In this document: piece after piece, positions 34,825 through 51,180 of the stretch
Layout: each line of letters begins with the position of its first letter
Position numbering within the stretch: the stretch's first letter is position 1
Source: Epiperipatus broadwayi
Lineage: Eukaryota; Onychophora; Udeonychophora; Euonychophora; Peripatidae
Direction of reading: 5' to 3'
Assembly (NCBI GenBank): GCA_028023455.1
Contig: JAQFVV010006313.1
Span: 3,325,147-3,389,146 of the forward strand
DNA: 64,000 nucleotides
Position numbers and translations under genes: made by a program
The notes under the pieces: model-generated
Database searches by the model: none
What the model saw: only the letters and a program-made list of their open reading frames with translations
Told to the model about the DNA's origin: nothing

Positions 34825-37526
34825 TGTACCGGTCGAAAATGTATATCCATCCAACAAGATTTAGAATCCAGGCAAAAGTACCTCGAATCCAATCATGCAC
34901 AAGATACACAGGTCAGGAGCAATCATGAATTCTAACCTATTTGCCCATTCCCCAAATCTATAACATTATGAACAACACCTACAGTGATACCACATAAATC
35001 CATTACATCCCAGCCCGGTGCTACAATGTTTTACATGAGACTCAACTGGTGATGATGGATGAGAGATTGAGTGAACCCCAAGATATTAAGTTACAAGTAT
35101 ACATAAATATAATATTAATAATAAGATTTGAACAACTAGATTAAGTTTAAAGTATAAATATTTATTTTAACATAATTGATGATGATTTTAGATATATATA
35201 TAATTGACTTGATGCTTATAAAACTGTTTGGATTATACACATTAAAGGATATTATTAAGATTATATTAATATAACAAATATAAATTAGTGCGGCGGTTAC
35301 AAGAGGCGGATTTATCGGAGTGGTTTGGTGGCCGTTTTACACATAAAATACATTTATAAAGTTATAATCGAGTTTCACTAATTAAAAGATTTTAATACAT
35401 AAGTTTATTGTTTTATTTAGATTCTTTTAATACCTAAGTTGATTGTTTTTATTTCAATATTTTATTTATAATAATTACAATGAGGATACATTTTTGATCG
35501 GCAGTCTAAAACATTATTTCTTTTATATTTTCAACATTTAACGACGGGATATAGTGAAACCTCAATATTTGCGGGAAAAGTTTATTTCAGTAAAGAGGGA
35601 GGGCAGCTTCGTGATAAGTTGGGTTTAAACACCAACAAATAGAGAGAAAACAGAAAGTTTTATTATCGCATATTATTACGATTTTACTTTGCTAAACAGG
35701 CTGAAACTAACTTATGGAATGGCAGTGCTAGCATATCATCGAGAGGAAAGGGCACATTTGGTCAGGAGAAGATAATTCTCCAATTTTATATAATGATGGT
35801 ACATACCAGCTTTCTGCTGAGATGGTATAGGAAAAAGAGGGTTGGTAGGGAGATACAATAGGACAGACCGTGGCAAACTATACTTTGCTTCATCTACTCT
35901 AACCTGGATGATCTAGAAGTAAATGTAGACTTCTTTATGATGAGGATATGAACGATGAAGCTTTGAATCCCTGGAGTGAGATACAGGTGATTCAAATCAG
36001 TATATAATATATATATATATACTTTGAGGAGAAGAATGACTAGTGAAATGATCGTGATTCCCTGGAGTGAGGAACATGTAAATCAGATCTAAGCCGTATA
36101 TGGCTTATAAGTAATTAGATATATGCTAGCAACGCTATCATAATAATATAAAATTAATAAATTTAACTATTAAAGAAAAGCCTTAAATGGTTTAACAAAT
36201 ATGTAATAACATGTGAGTATAATGACCTACATAACATAAAGTCATTGATTATGAATTAACTAATATTAATGAAGCTTGTAGTGTTCCCTACTTTCTGAAT
36301 CAATATTTAAATATAGTAATTAAAAAAAAACTCAAGGATGCAAATTACAAAATAAAGTTAAGTAGCCAGTCTTTGTGGCAATAATGATCAATAAGAAATT
36401 TATAACACTAACGGACACCAGTAGCCAATCCCGGCTTGCAAAATATTTATATGTTTTGCATAAATTTACGACAAAACATTTAGATAAAATATTTATTTAA
36501 AATATAACCCAAACTTATGAAGTATTTAAAATAATTAATAAGAACTCATTTTTATTTCCCACCCCTTCCTGTGTTAATAGAAGTTCATAAGCTTAATTTT
36601 TTAGTGGCATTTATAAATAAAGGAAGAAAATATAAAAATATTATTAAACTCAAATCATAACTGCACTAACTAATAAAAATAATAATAAGCGTGAATTGGA
36701 TTGCATAACAATTAGGCAGCAAGGAATTGATATAAATGGTTAACAAAGCTTTAAGAAAAACATTAAATATAACAAAATTAGTATCTTACAAATTAAATTA
36801 CAGTTAAAAGTGGATAAGGTGGTTATACAGTCTTTTGGCTGGTTACCTCAGGATTCTTTGGAAGCACTGGTGAATCTGCTGTGGCAGGCAGCATTCTTTG
36901 GGGCTACATTGTGGCAAGGCTTGGCTGAAGACGGCGGAAGGCAATTTGGTTTTCCAAAATTTCAAATGGAAGTGAAGTCCCCTAGCAACAACTGACCCAA
37001 CTCTAACATAACAAATTTGTAGCTTTATTTATATCAGTTTTTGGCCCCTTAGAGAATATTTATTCTAAAATAGATTTCCTGCCTCTAATGGATCTCTATT
37101 TTTGGAGAATCTTTACTCTATTGTTAGTAAAGATTCAGTTTTTAGATAACTGTCTAAAATCAATTCAAATCAATTTCCTGCTTGGAAAAGGATTTGAATA
37201 AAACAATGTCAATAGCTAACTAAAATGCATTAGCTTTGTTTTAGTTTTTACTTTTTTTAATTTTAATTTACAATTTCCTGGTTTAAAATCATAAGACAAA
37301 CTCCCCACCCCTTTACTTATTTCAGACAGTTATCTTGAATTTACATTTTATTTTATGAAAAAAAAAAATTACAACATATTAAACTAAAAAAAATATACAA
37401 AATTATCTACTAATTTTACTTACATATATACGTTACTATAATATATGTTTTATATATATATAAACATGATGGCACGTGGAAAGTGTTAAAAGGTGAAACT
37501 CGACTTTGAACTAAGGTCGACTGTTT
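34825..37526 (+). mobile_element. Right long terminal direct repeat, 2.7 kb
   Basis: It starts TGTACCGGTCGAAAATGTAT and ends CTAAGGTCGACTGTTT, immediately followed by TAATATATATATAT. Together with the TA run before 31190, this places TA-repeat DNA on both outer sides of the pair, as expected if the whole inserted into one TA microsatellite. Many differences from the left copy are CpG in one copy and TpG or CpA in the other. The 61-codon GTG-started frame is also open here (36810-36995) with several replacements. Confidence 0.72.
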
Positions 37527-37650
37527 TAATATATATATATATTGCAATATTTTGGAAAGATCTTTAATTTCAAATATATATGCAAAATATTCTTTGTTGT
37601 TTCGTTGTCAAACTTCTATATATTTTAAGTAACTTTTATAATTCAATTGT

Positions 37651-38515
37651 TATATATAGGTATATTAGCAAAGACTTTCACATGACCCACAACTTTCCAC
37701 ACTATCTCTCATAACACTGATACACTAGAACACATATATGTTGAAAAGATAAATAATCACCAATATACGTATTTCATGCTAATCCAGCAATCATCAGTTG
37801 GTCCAGATTATCATCTCTACACATATATACTACACGTACTCAGATATATATTAAGATAGCCAACCTCATACTCTAATGAACAGGCTTCAATTTACTCCAC
37901 ATTCCAACTCTTCAACCATCCATCCAATTGAAAATCTGATGATGGAATGCTGAAAGGCCACCCTGAGACTGAGATTCTTATCACACCCATGTTGACCCAA
38001 GGTCAATCTGACCCCTGATGAACAGAACATAATTCATTTAATACATATACAAGGGATGGGAAGAAATCTCTACTATGTAATAACTGAAACACACAGGCTT
38101 ATTATATACCTCTGTCTATATATGTAATATATAGGGTATATTAGCACAGACTTTCACATGACCCAGAACTCTCCACACTATCTCATAAACTGATACACTT
38201 GAGCAAATATATGTTGAAAAGATAAATAATTACCAATATATGTATTTCATGCTAAACCAGCAATCATCAGTTGGTCTAGATTACCATCTCTACACATATA
38301 TACTATAAGTGCTCAGATATATATTAAGATAGCCAATCCTCATGCTTTAATGGACAGGCTTCAATCTATTCCACACTCCAACTCTTCAACCATCCATCTA
38401 ATTGAAAACCTGATGATAAAATGCTCAAAGGCCACACTGAGGCTGAGATAGGTGTGACAAAAATCTTGGCCTCTGGTTGGCCTTTGAGCATTCCATTATC
38501 AGATTTTCAATTAAA
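37651..38515. mobile_element. Family A, two head-to-tail copies in reverse orientation
   Basis: The first copy (37651-38110) runs from TATATTAGCAAAGACTTTCA through GCAATCATCAGTTGGTCCAG and ACAGGCTTCAATTTACTCCA to AACTGAAACACACAGGCTTA. The second starts at about 38125 (TATATAGGGTATATTAGCAC) and turns near 38455, where GGCCTTTGAGCATTCC mirrors TGCTCAAAGGCC. Both are the reverse complement of 16434-16850. Confidence 0.82.
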
Positions 38516-38747
38516 ATTCCTTTAAATGTTTACTCATTAAGTTTCAAACCTACTGTTTATTGCCATTCCAAGATCTAACTTGTATGTGTGGGTGCATGAC
38601 TATTCACATCATCTCACAATTTACACCTCATCCATATTTCTAGTCATTACTCAAAATTAACGATCTTGCAATAGCATTATTTATTTGCCATAGAGATTGT
38701 TACATTAATAGACTTCTAGATTAATGGAAAAACAGATACACAGACAT

Positions 38748-38931
38748 ACACCATCAGTTAAGTATAGGGGATTTGAACTCAGATTTTCAAGCACCCTTTA
38801 ACTATCCACACTATCTCATACAACTGATACACATGACCACATACATGTAGAAAATATAAATAATCATCAATATAAGTATTTCATGCTAAACCAGCACTCA
38901 TCAGTTGGTCCAGATTATCATCTCCCACACA

Positions 38932-38967
<36 letters not shown>

Positions 38968-39620
38968 CAGTGCTCAGTTTATATTAAGATAGGAAATCAT
39001 CATACTTTAATGGACAGGCTTCAATCCACTCCAACCTGCATCTTTTCAGCCATCCTTATCATTGAATATCTGAAGATGAAAACTCCAATCCCATGCTGAT
39101 GTTACATAGGCATGGCAATAATATTAGCATCATCAGATTTTCAATGATATGGATGGCTGAAAAGTTGGAGTGGATTGAAGCCTGTCCATTAAAGTATGAA
39201 AATTTGCTATCTTAATATAAACTGAGCACTGATTATATATATGTGTGTGTTGAAGATGATAATCTGGAGCAACTGATGAGTGCTGGTTTAGCACAAAATA
39301 TTTATATTGGTGATTATTTATCTTTTCTACGTGTGTGTGGTCATGTGTATCAGTTGTATGAGATAGTGTGGATAGTTGAAGCCTGTCCATTAAAGGATAA
39401 AGATTTGCTATCTTAATATAAACTGAGCACTGATTATATATATGTGTGTGTGGAAGATGATAATCTGGAGCAACTGATGAGTGCTAGTTTAGCACAAAAT
39501 ATTTATATTGGTGATTATTTATCTTTTCTATGTGTGTGTGGTCATGTGTGTCCGTTGTATGAGATAGTGTGGATAGTTGAAGGGTGCTTGAAAATTAGAG
39601 TTCAAATCCCCTATACTTAC
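38748..39620. mobile_element. Family A2, palindrome with duplicated right arm
   Basis: The left arm (about 38765-39120) starts near AGTATAGGGGATTTGAACTC. The right arm (39131-39377) mirrors it, and a second right arm (39378-39603) follows with a period of 201 bp and few differences, so this duplication is recent. GTTCAAATCCCC at the outer ends resembles a Pol III B box. The subfamily shares the core (AACTGATGAGTGCTGGTTTA) with family A but has different ends. A TA run splits the left arm at 38934-38965. Confidence 0.8.
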
Positions 39621-39728
39621 AATTAAAGCTCCCAAGTTTGTGAAGAGTGCCTGGTTTTCAAATATTTACACATCAAGCTTGTATCCTATCCATCTCTCTT
39701 ATATGTATGTAAATATATACGGTCCTAT

Positions 39729-40160
39729 ATATGGGGGGTCAGAGTAATATCAGGTCAATATGGGCATGGCATTAATATTAACATCAGCATGGGATTGGAG
39801 TTTTCATTATCAGATTTTCAATCATATGGATGGCTAAAAGGTTGCAGGTTGGAGTGGATTGAAGCCTGTCCATTAAAGTATGAAGATTTGCTATCTTAAA
39901 ATAATCTGAGCACTGATTATGTATATGTGTGGAAGATGATAATCTGGACCACTAATGAGTGCTGGTTTAGCACAAAATACATATATTGGGTGATTATTTA
40001 TCTTTTCTACTTGTGTGTGGTCATGTGTATCAGTTGTATGAGATTGTGTGGATAGTTGAAGGCTGCTTGAAAAATTGAGTTTAAATCCCCTATATTTACA
40101 ATTAAAGCTCCCATGTTTGTGAAGAGTGCCTGGTTTTCAAATATTTACACTGTCAGTTAG
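39729..40160. mobile_element. Family A2, single arm
   Basis: GGGGGTCAGAGTAATATCAG starts the copy. TTGAAGCCTGTCCATTAAAG, GAGTGCTGGTTTAGCACAAA and TTGAGTTTAAATCCCCTATA follow, then the same 3' flank as at 39603-39680 (AAAGCTCCCAAGTTTGTGAA against AAAGCTCCCATGTTTGTGAA). The shared flank means the repeat unit is longer than the palindromic part. Confidence 0.78.
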
Positions 40161-41589
40161 TATGATTTTATTTATTTATTATTTATTGTATAAAAGCTTG
40201 CATTAAGAGAAATATAAAGGTTATCTTATTTATTATTAATTTATGTTTGTAACTTAATATTTTTTGATTCAAAATTCTATTCTTAACATTTTCACAAGCA
40301 ATAAATTCTTGCATATTGTTAAGCTCATTATAAAAAAGGCGTGGCTATGTTACAGCCAACTTCAGAAAGAGAAAAGTTTTACAGAAGGCTTCAAAAGACA
40401 ATTTTAGAAAAAGTGGAATAATCTTCTAAAAAGGAATATAATAAAACAAGTTAATTTAATGGTTTCATTGGATTCCTCACTATCTTTTTAATAAGGAAAC
40501 TTCTTCTATACTACTCAAGAATAAACGCTAGCATATAATTTTGAAGGACACCAGATGATATTTTTTTAAAAATGGAAGGCTAAATGTTTAGAGGTACATC
40601 AGTTTTTATCAACTAACAGTTTGAACTTATTTTATTCATAATGTATAGATATTACTTAGAAAAATCACTAATACAAATTGATTACAACATATTTTTAATA
40701 AATAGTGTGACATTGGAATTATGTAAAGTATTAATAATAATAAGTATTGGAAATTTTATGCTGGACTATGTAATGGGATTTTCGACTGACTCTTATCTAA
40801 TAAATTTCTTAGTTTATTGTATAAGGAAATACTGAGACAGAAAAATTATTCCTTACAGTATTCTACATTAGTATAATAATAATGTACATTAAATTATCTA
40901 ACCATTCACACCCATATAGGAGTGAAAGAATGCATGACAATAATACTTGATAATTAGTTGTCAGAAGAATATACAAACATGGAGGATTAAATAACCTTGA
41001 TCTTGTTCACTATTAAAGTTGCTTTAAATATTGGAAATTTAGATAAAATAAAGTTTATAAAAAATAATAAATGGATCCAAATATTCACAAATAGTTGCTT
41101 ATAACATCCATTAAATAATCCTAAGAACATTGCAAGTTATTACTGTTCCTTTTGCCAAATTTTTGTTTAACCTGCAGGAATAATATTCATATTTTTAATG
41201 TTTGTTATTTGTCTTACCATTTTCATTTATTCAAAGTTTTAAGTATGAAGTAAAAATGTAAAAAAAAGTAAAAAAAATTACAAAGGGAGCTTTTATTTTA
41301 ATGACAGAAGGTTCGATATGCATTTCTTCCTTCACATTTGATAGATATACATAAGTATTTATTTATTTATTTATGTTTATTTTGACATTAATTTTTATTA
41401 TAATTTTGTGTATCCAATTTCCTCTAGAACTTCTTAGAGAGTTTGGTGTAAGTTATATTAAACTGGTAATATTTTCTTTTGTTGTATTATGTAAATATTA
41501 TATTCCCGTGCTCATATTATTAGTGCAAATTAAATGCTTTATCATTGTTCATTGATTAGTTATAGTAAACAAAAACATGAAAACATTTA
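40161..41589. other. AT-rich stretch without recognisable feature
   Basis: Short frames (for example 40641-40835) are hydrophobic and AT-driven. No family or repeat is recognised. Confidence 0.45.
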
Positions 41590-41662
41590 GGCCCGTATTG
41601 CCGAATGATTAAGCTTATTTAATAGTATTCATACCACTTTGAAACTCGATGTTCATAAATTT
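41590..41662 (+). other. tRNA-like relic, class II 5' half
   Basis: GGCCCGTATTGCCGAATGAT followed by TAAGC resembles the acceptor and D-arm of tRNA-Ser/Leu, where TGGCCGAGTGGTTAAGG is typical, and so carries an A-box-like element. About 55 nt on, GATGTTCATAAAT is a weak B box. The stems no longer pair well. It is probably the decayed head of a SINE or a tRNA pseudogene. I could not delimit a tail. Confidence 0.45.

Positions 41663-45401
<3,739 letters not shown>

Positions 45402-45489
<88 letters not shown>
45402..45489. repeat. Imperfect TA array with internal palindromes
   Basis: TA repeats are interrupted by GCATATATATATACAT at about 45432-45447. Confidence 0.92.
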
Positions 45490-45491
<2 letters not shown>

Positions 45492-45659
45492 CTTCACACC
45501 AAAATATTTCAGCAACAACCTCTATGATTATCCTTTTGAGCATAGTTGTTTGAGGTTCAGATTATATATTTGTCCATCGAGAGTGTTGCTGAAATATCTT
45601 AATGTTGTGAATAAGGATTTGAATATTTTCTATCTATTTTTAGATTATGGTATGTGTTA

Positions 45660-45960
45660 TGATAAATAAATAATTATGGGATATTAAAATATCTGACCAT
45701 CATCAATGCTGTTATCACCTAGTACCTTTAATGTACTGGCCAACTATAAACATAATTTGTAATAGAGACCTAACTAAATAAAATGTAGTGCATAGACTTT
45801 GAAGAATATCCTCTTCTTGCAAATCTAGGAATCATTATCATCATAATCATCTGGATGTCCATGTACAAATATAAATCATCTATCTCCTTTTGTTGTTATG
45901 CACAAATGTAGCTCAGGAAGCAAGAACTCTATAGTTTGTTACTGTGAGCAAAAGGGAAAT
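45660..45960. repeat. Family E copy, related to the 56.2-kb LTR-like element
   Basis: CATCATCAATGCTG, TACTGGCCAACTATAAAC, AATAGAGACCTAA, GAATATCCTCTTCTTGC and TAGCTCAGGAAGCAAGAACT align in order with 56745-56990 (ATCATCAATGCTC, TACTGGCCAACTATAAAC, AATAAAGACTAA, GAGTATCCTCTTTTGC, TAGCTCAGAGAACACTGGCT). Because the second copy lies inside a candidate solo LTR, this is probably a fragment of a related LTR. Confidence 0.7.
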
Positions 45961-46230
45961 ATATAAATTACCTTATTATAAATAATCTTAAGCAATTCAT
46001 TGGCATCCCCTACTTATAAATAACCACTTTTATTGAGATTATCAAGAAAAAATAAATCCTAGAATATAAGCTATCACCATATAAGTTGACACACATTGCT
46101 ATTTATGGAACAGCAATCAGATGAAATAAAATAATTAAGACTAAAAAATATAAAAAACAGTTATTTACTTTCTAATCAATAACAAAAAAATGGCATGATA
46201 GTATATAATTTGAAATATCCCTTTCATAAT

Positions 46231-46234
<4 letters not shown>

Positions 46235-46295
<61 letters not shown>
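46235..46295. repeat. TA dinucleotide array
   Basis: A pure (AT)30 lies between an AATAAT lead and CAATTTGATCC. Confidence 0.95.
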
Positions 46296-46299
<4 letters not shown>

Positions 46300-46539
46300 T
46301 TGATCCTACCAAGTAATTTTTATTTATAGATTAATTTTAAATTCATTAAGTTTTTTTCTTTAAAAATAAGTAAGTGTTTGTTAACCATTTTCAAAAATAA
46401 AAGATAGCAATCTTTGATTTTATGCAGAGGTGAAATTGAGGGAGAAAAATATTACATTTATGAAACAAAAACAGATTTTTTATTAATAAAAATTTAGTGT
46501 GCATACATAAAAAATACTTATAGTCATGGCTTGCATGTC

Positions 46540-47215
46540 TATGAAGGCCTTTCCAGTTGCAATTTCAGTTTTACACTATTGATCTTTTTCTTGAATTAAA
46601 CATGTGTCTGGTTAAATATGTCCTTTGCTGGGTCTGTGGTAATTTCAGATACTTGGACATACCAATATTTCCCAATTGGCACTCCTCTTAAAGTTGCAGG
46701 TGAGACAGTTGTAGACAGAGACTCTTGTTCTTGTGTTAAAACTAGATTGCAGACTGTGTAAATGGGTTTTTATCTTCCCTACATTATCCAGTGAAGGTAA
46801 GTTATGAGGAGGAAGGTGAAGTCTAACATTTAGCTGAACTCAGCACATGGTTTTCATTATACAAACCACTTTTGTGTTAAACTCATAGTTTGCTAAAATC
46901 TGGTTTGAAATTTTTTATTGTTGTATTCAATAATTTGGTTAAGATTCCTGCTATGTTATTCCCCTGGTTGGTAAAGGCTACTGCTTATTTTTTTCCACAG
47001 CTGGATTAAAACTTCACTATGTTCTCTTCAACAGTTAAGTTAGGAATACTTTTCTGTTTTTTTCAGCAGCAGAATTAAGATATGACTGCTCTCATCAACA
47101 TTTAATGTTGTAAAAATTTTATATTTTTTCAGCCACAGTATTAAGATTTGAATGCTGTCTTCAACAGTTAAGTTAGCAATAAATTCTCCAGACACTTAGT
47201 CACACACCAGATATC
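46540..47215 (-). pseudogene. Minus-strand coding relic with internal repeat, unrecognised
   Basis: The minus strand reads LTQEQESLSTTVSPATLRGV then PIGKYWYVQVSEITTDPAKD and IFNQTHV without a break (about 46600-46740), followed by a shift. Upstream (46980-47190) a diverged repeat of about 80-85 bp encodes LTVEDSIQILILWLKKYK, then LNVDESSHILILLLKKTEKY, then LTVEENIVKF. The composition is coding-like against an AT-rich background. It could be a transposon ORF1 or an old host exon. Confidence 0.4.
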
Positions 47216-47908
47216 CTTTTTACGACAATCTTTCCCATAAGTGAATTAAAATCTTTCTCTTACATTACTATTTTCATGACAACCTTTTAAATAAAATTTC
47301 ATAAAACAATTGTTCATTCAATTCTCTTCTTAATCATAGAGATTGAAAACAAGTTAACTTAAATTTAATAACATAAAATTATTGACATTCCTTTATAATG
47401 AAAAATCAAATCTTCCAAACAAAAAACCACAAGAAGAAAATAATATGCTAATTGCACTGATTTGATTGTTTGTTTTCATTAAATAAAGATAAAGAAGATA
47501 AAACAACTCTGATTAATTAAAAATAAAATTTACAAAGTTATTAAAATCTTATTTTGTTCTTCACTCTCTTTTATTTTCTTTTTAAAAACAATCTTAAATA
47601 TATTTAATGTTTGAAAATTTTCCATACTATCATATGATAATTTTACAAACTTTTAGTTAAATCAAGAACCATAATAAAATATGTATTGGAAAATTAAATT
47701 TTATTTTTCCCATTAATTATGTTTTCTTTATTCTCAAAATTAAGAAACATGCTGCCATTTTTATAATTATTTATTTTTCTAGTACAGCTATGTTACCAAC
47801 AGGTTACATTACCCTGCTCCTAATTTGGGAAGTGAAATTGAGTTGATCCACTTTCTTGATATTTTGGTTTGTTTTAGCCAATTTTATTTCACTACAACAA
47901 AAATGTAT
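47216..47908. other. AT-rich stretch without recognisable feature
   Basis: Nothing can be supported. A GC-richer patch near 47785-47850 (CCAACAGGTTACATTACCC) has no clear boundary. Confidence 0.45.
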
Positions 47909-48148
47909 GTTAGTCATGCTTTGCTGTGTATTAACATTTACACAGAATCATAAACTGGGATATGACTTTTTAATAAAGCCATTTTAGCCTATTTGGTACT
48001 GGTAACTATCTTATTTACTTGATCTATTGTTAGTCACACTTCACTGTACATTAATATTTACAAATACTTACAAGCTGGGAAATATTTTTAATTAAGCCAT
48101 GTTAGGCTATTTGGTCACTGGTAATTGACTCATTTATATGATATATTT
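47909..48148. repeat. Diverged tandem pair of about 120 bp
   Basis: TGTTAGTCATGCTTTGCTGT...AGCCATTTTAGCCTATTTGG...GGTAACT starts at about 47909. It repeats from about 48029 as TGTTAGTCACACTTCACTGT...AGCCATGTTAGGCTATTTGG...GGTAATT. It lies just upstream of the LINE remnant. Confidence 0.75.
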
Positions 48149-48149
48149 T

Positions 48150-50905
48150 TTATTTCTAGAGATGGGGTGACTCTTGGTATAATATATGCATGCCTGACAC
48201 TACCAGAATAGTGGACAGAAAACCTCATTATTGAACACAAGTTTGCAATGACATGTGAGCACTATAAAGGCTATTTCAATTTAAGCACAAACACAACTTA
48301 CAGCCCAGGGAACACATTAAGAAAAAAAATGGCCAAAGGAATGCTTGACCATGTGGAATACTTTGCTCATTTACTTTACAATTCTTATAATCTCCAAATC
48401 CATGACACAGTTCTGTGGCTTGTAGAAGATTCAACATCCTACTGATAAAAAGTCCAGCTCCTCTGAGAGGCTTATTCAAAAAGGTTTTTAACTTAAGAAA
48501 GTTTAGTGCAGAGATAAAACATTGGAGCACCAAGATCACACTGCATTCCTAAGTCTATAATAATATCACAATCCACCATCATCATTAAAGGTGATAGTAT
48601 AATACAACCTAATATTTACCCCCGATTTATTCAATGTATCTTATTTTCTCAGTTTCAGATTCATCATTTTGCTTTTTTGTTTTCTTGGTCAGAATGATCT
48701 GTCATTAAAATATAATCAAATACAATATGTGGAGATTTCCTACTGGAGCAAGTATTCAAATATATTAAAGTCAAGCTTCAAAAAATATTCCCCTCAATCT
48801 ATCACAACTTTCATATAGCATATCACAAGAAGAAATTCAATTTACTTCTAGTGACTTTATAGAATAAATAAAGTCAATGCCAGATTCATGACAATCTGGA
48901 ATGAATGGAATCTCTAAGTTCATATATGCACATCTTAATAAATTTACAGCTCCTAACCTCACAAATTATACTAAATCTCTATCAAATATCTCTCATACCA
49001 TTTATGAAAAAAGAAATTTTTTTCACAATAATATACTTATGTTTAATTGCCATATCTTTCTTTGGCATCAAAATTATAAAATCAATAATCAAAAACAAAA
49101 TAGAGTCCTATATTATACCAAAAGTATCAAAAATGCAATTTGTGAAAAAAATGCAACTAGGCTGGATGCATTGAAATAGTAAGATACAACAAAAAAGATA
49201 AAGGCAGCCTTTGACATAAGACAATAAACACCCTTTTTAAATTTTTAGAACAAATTAAAGTACCAAGTACCTGCTTATACCTATTTGCTAACCTATTATT
49301 AAACTGTGAAATATACATTACTCAAAATGAAAAAAACTATACATCTAATTATACATTATCAATGCATCTCACAAAGATTTCATCTTAGTGCCTTGCTATT
49401 TTCTGCCTACATAAATATCCTAATTTAATGCCATAAAAAATGAATACCTGGAATTTATGAACTCTGCCTAAACAACAATTCTATGTATAACTTATATGGA
49501 GGAACACTCAATATTTTGGCATCCAAAAAACATTTGCAATCTTTTAAATATTCTTTCAGATTGTATAAAAAATATAAGTTAACATTTAACAAGTAAAAAT
49601 CCCATGACTGGCAATTACATTACCAGCTGTATTATAATAACACATTTGAAGGCAAACCTAACCCATTTCTTGGATTTCATTTCTATCTGTGTCATTCTGT
49701 GTCATTCTGTGTCATTCACCATTGTAGTCATTTATACAAAATAAAACTTATAAATAAAATAGAAATTATAGTCAATATATTAGAAATATCCTACTTATCA
49801 CTTTATAATAAAATATCACTTTTTAATGTGCTGATCATGGCAACAATCACATAATATACTCCATCAATATTTTACACTAAAGTTCTTTCTCTAATCTAAT
49901 AGATTCACTTTACAGGAAACATTTGGTGGGGGAAAAAGGCAATCTTGATATCTATAAAACATCTAAAACATTCACTCTCACAAAATGATACAAAGCTTCC
50001 TTTAATTCACAATTTCAGAATTCAAAAACAATTAATACAATTTCTGCATGTGCAAAAAATGTCCATACCCACAAACTACACTGTAAAATCATACCCACAT
50101 ATAAAATATCATCCTATTTTAGGATACTTGAAGTCTTGACTCACTTTATTATTGTCTATAAAAATTTGAATTTTAAACCATCCCACAATAAATTGAAGTA
50201 ATGGAAAATTCATTCACTTTTACATGTTATACAAGATAATGATAAAACAGTACTCAACATCATCAACAAACAAGTGTGCCAGAAATTCAAATTCTGATCA
50301 CTTGAACAAAATATTTTGAATTTTTTTATTGAAAATTAATCTTGACTTACGACCCACACTACACTTTTTAAAATATAAAAGAAATTGGCAAAAATGTGCA
50401 CCATCTTTGCACCCTTTACTATGAAGATTCTGAAATACAGGATCACCTTTTTTTTTCATGCCAAGAACTCATTAACATTTCTTTAATAATACATGCTCGT
50501 ATCAAAAATAAAAAAAGAGTTTTGTTGAAATTAAGGTCAGTGTTCATACTCTGTGCCTTATGGTGTATAAGATGTAAATTCATATACAACAATAATCCAA
50601 GAAGGCATTGTAATATGTTAAATAACTGGATAATATATGTCAAAAAGACTAAAGAATAATAACCAAAAAGCTTTCTATGGCACAAGGTCTCAAGCCTATT
50701 GAAAACAATCAACTCTTAAGATTAATAAATCTCAAATAAAAATAAATAACTAGAAGATACCAATTGCCACCATTTCAATATCTCAGGAAGAAAACAGTTC
50801 TTTCAGTTATGAACATTTGCTTACTTTCAAAACAATGTTATTTGCATTTCTAATAATCATTAATAATATTTAGACAAAATAAATTTTGATGAATAAAGTC
50901 CTTTG
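48150..50905 (+). mobile_element. Decayed LINE with 3' end
   Basis: Broken plus-strand frames give FHLSALLFSAYINIL (about 49378-49422), matching the RQG-x-PLSPLLFNLYI block, and YELCLNNNSMYNLYGGTLNI (about 49460-49520), in the place of the YADD block. KLTFNK-KS (about 49575-49600), KPNPFLGFHFYL (about 49655-49690) and the C-terminal Cys/His domain follow. The 3' end reads GAATAAAGTCCTTTGAAAG (50891-50909) and passes straight into an AAT array. Upstream, MTCEHYKGYFNLSTNTTYSP then GNTLRKKMAKGMLDHVEYFA (48248-48360) may be an endonuclease-RT linker. The copy is heavily decayed. Confidence 0.68.
50396..50659 (+). pseudogene. C-terminal zinc-binding-like domain of the LINE RT
   Basis: CTLYYEDSEIQDHLFFSC shows a Cys...His...Cys spacing, with Tyr in place of the second Cys. 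FILCALWCIRCKFIYNNN follows. The match to 14251-14511 (CSLYNDYEETQGHIFFQC; FILFALWITRCDLIFRN) shows both LINEs are of one group and share the Cys-to-Tyr position. Confidence 0.72.
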
Positions 50906-50909
50906 AAAG

Positions 50910-51180
<271 letters not shown>

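Noticed and set aside
49680-49716. Three copies of TCTGTGTCAT as a CRISPR-like array
   Set aside because: The units are adjacent with no spacers; it is a three-unit minisatellite in a dead LINE.
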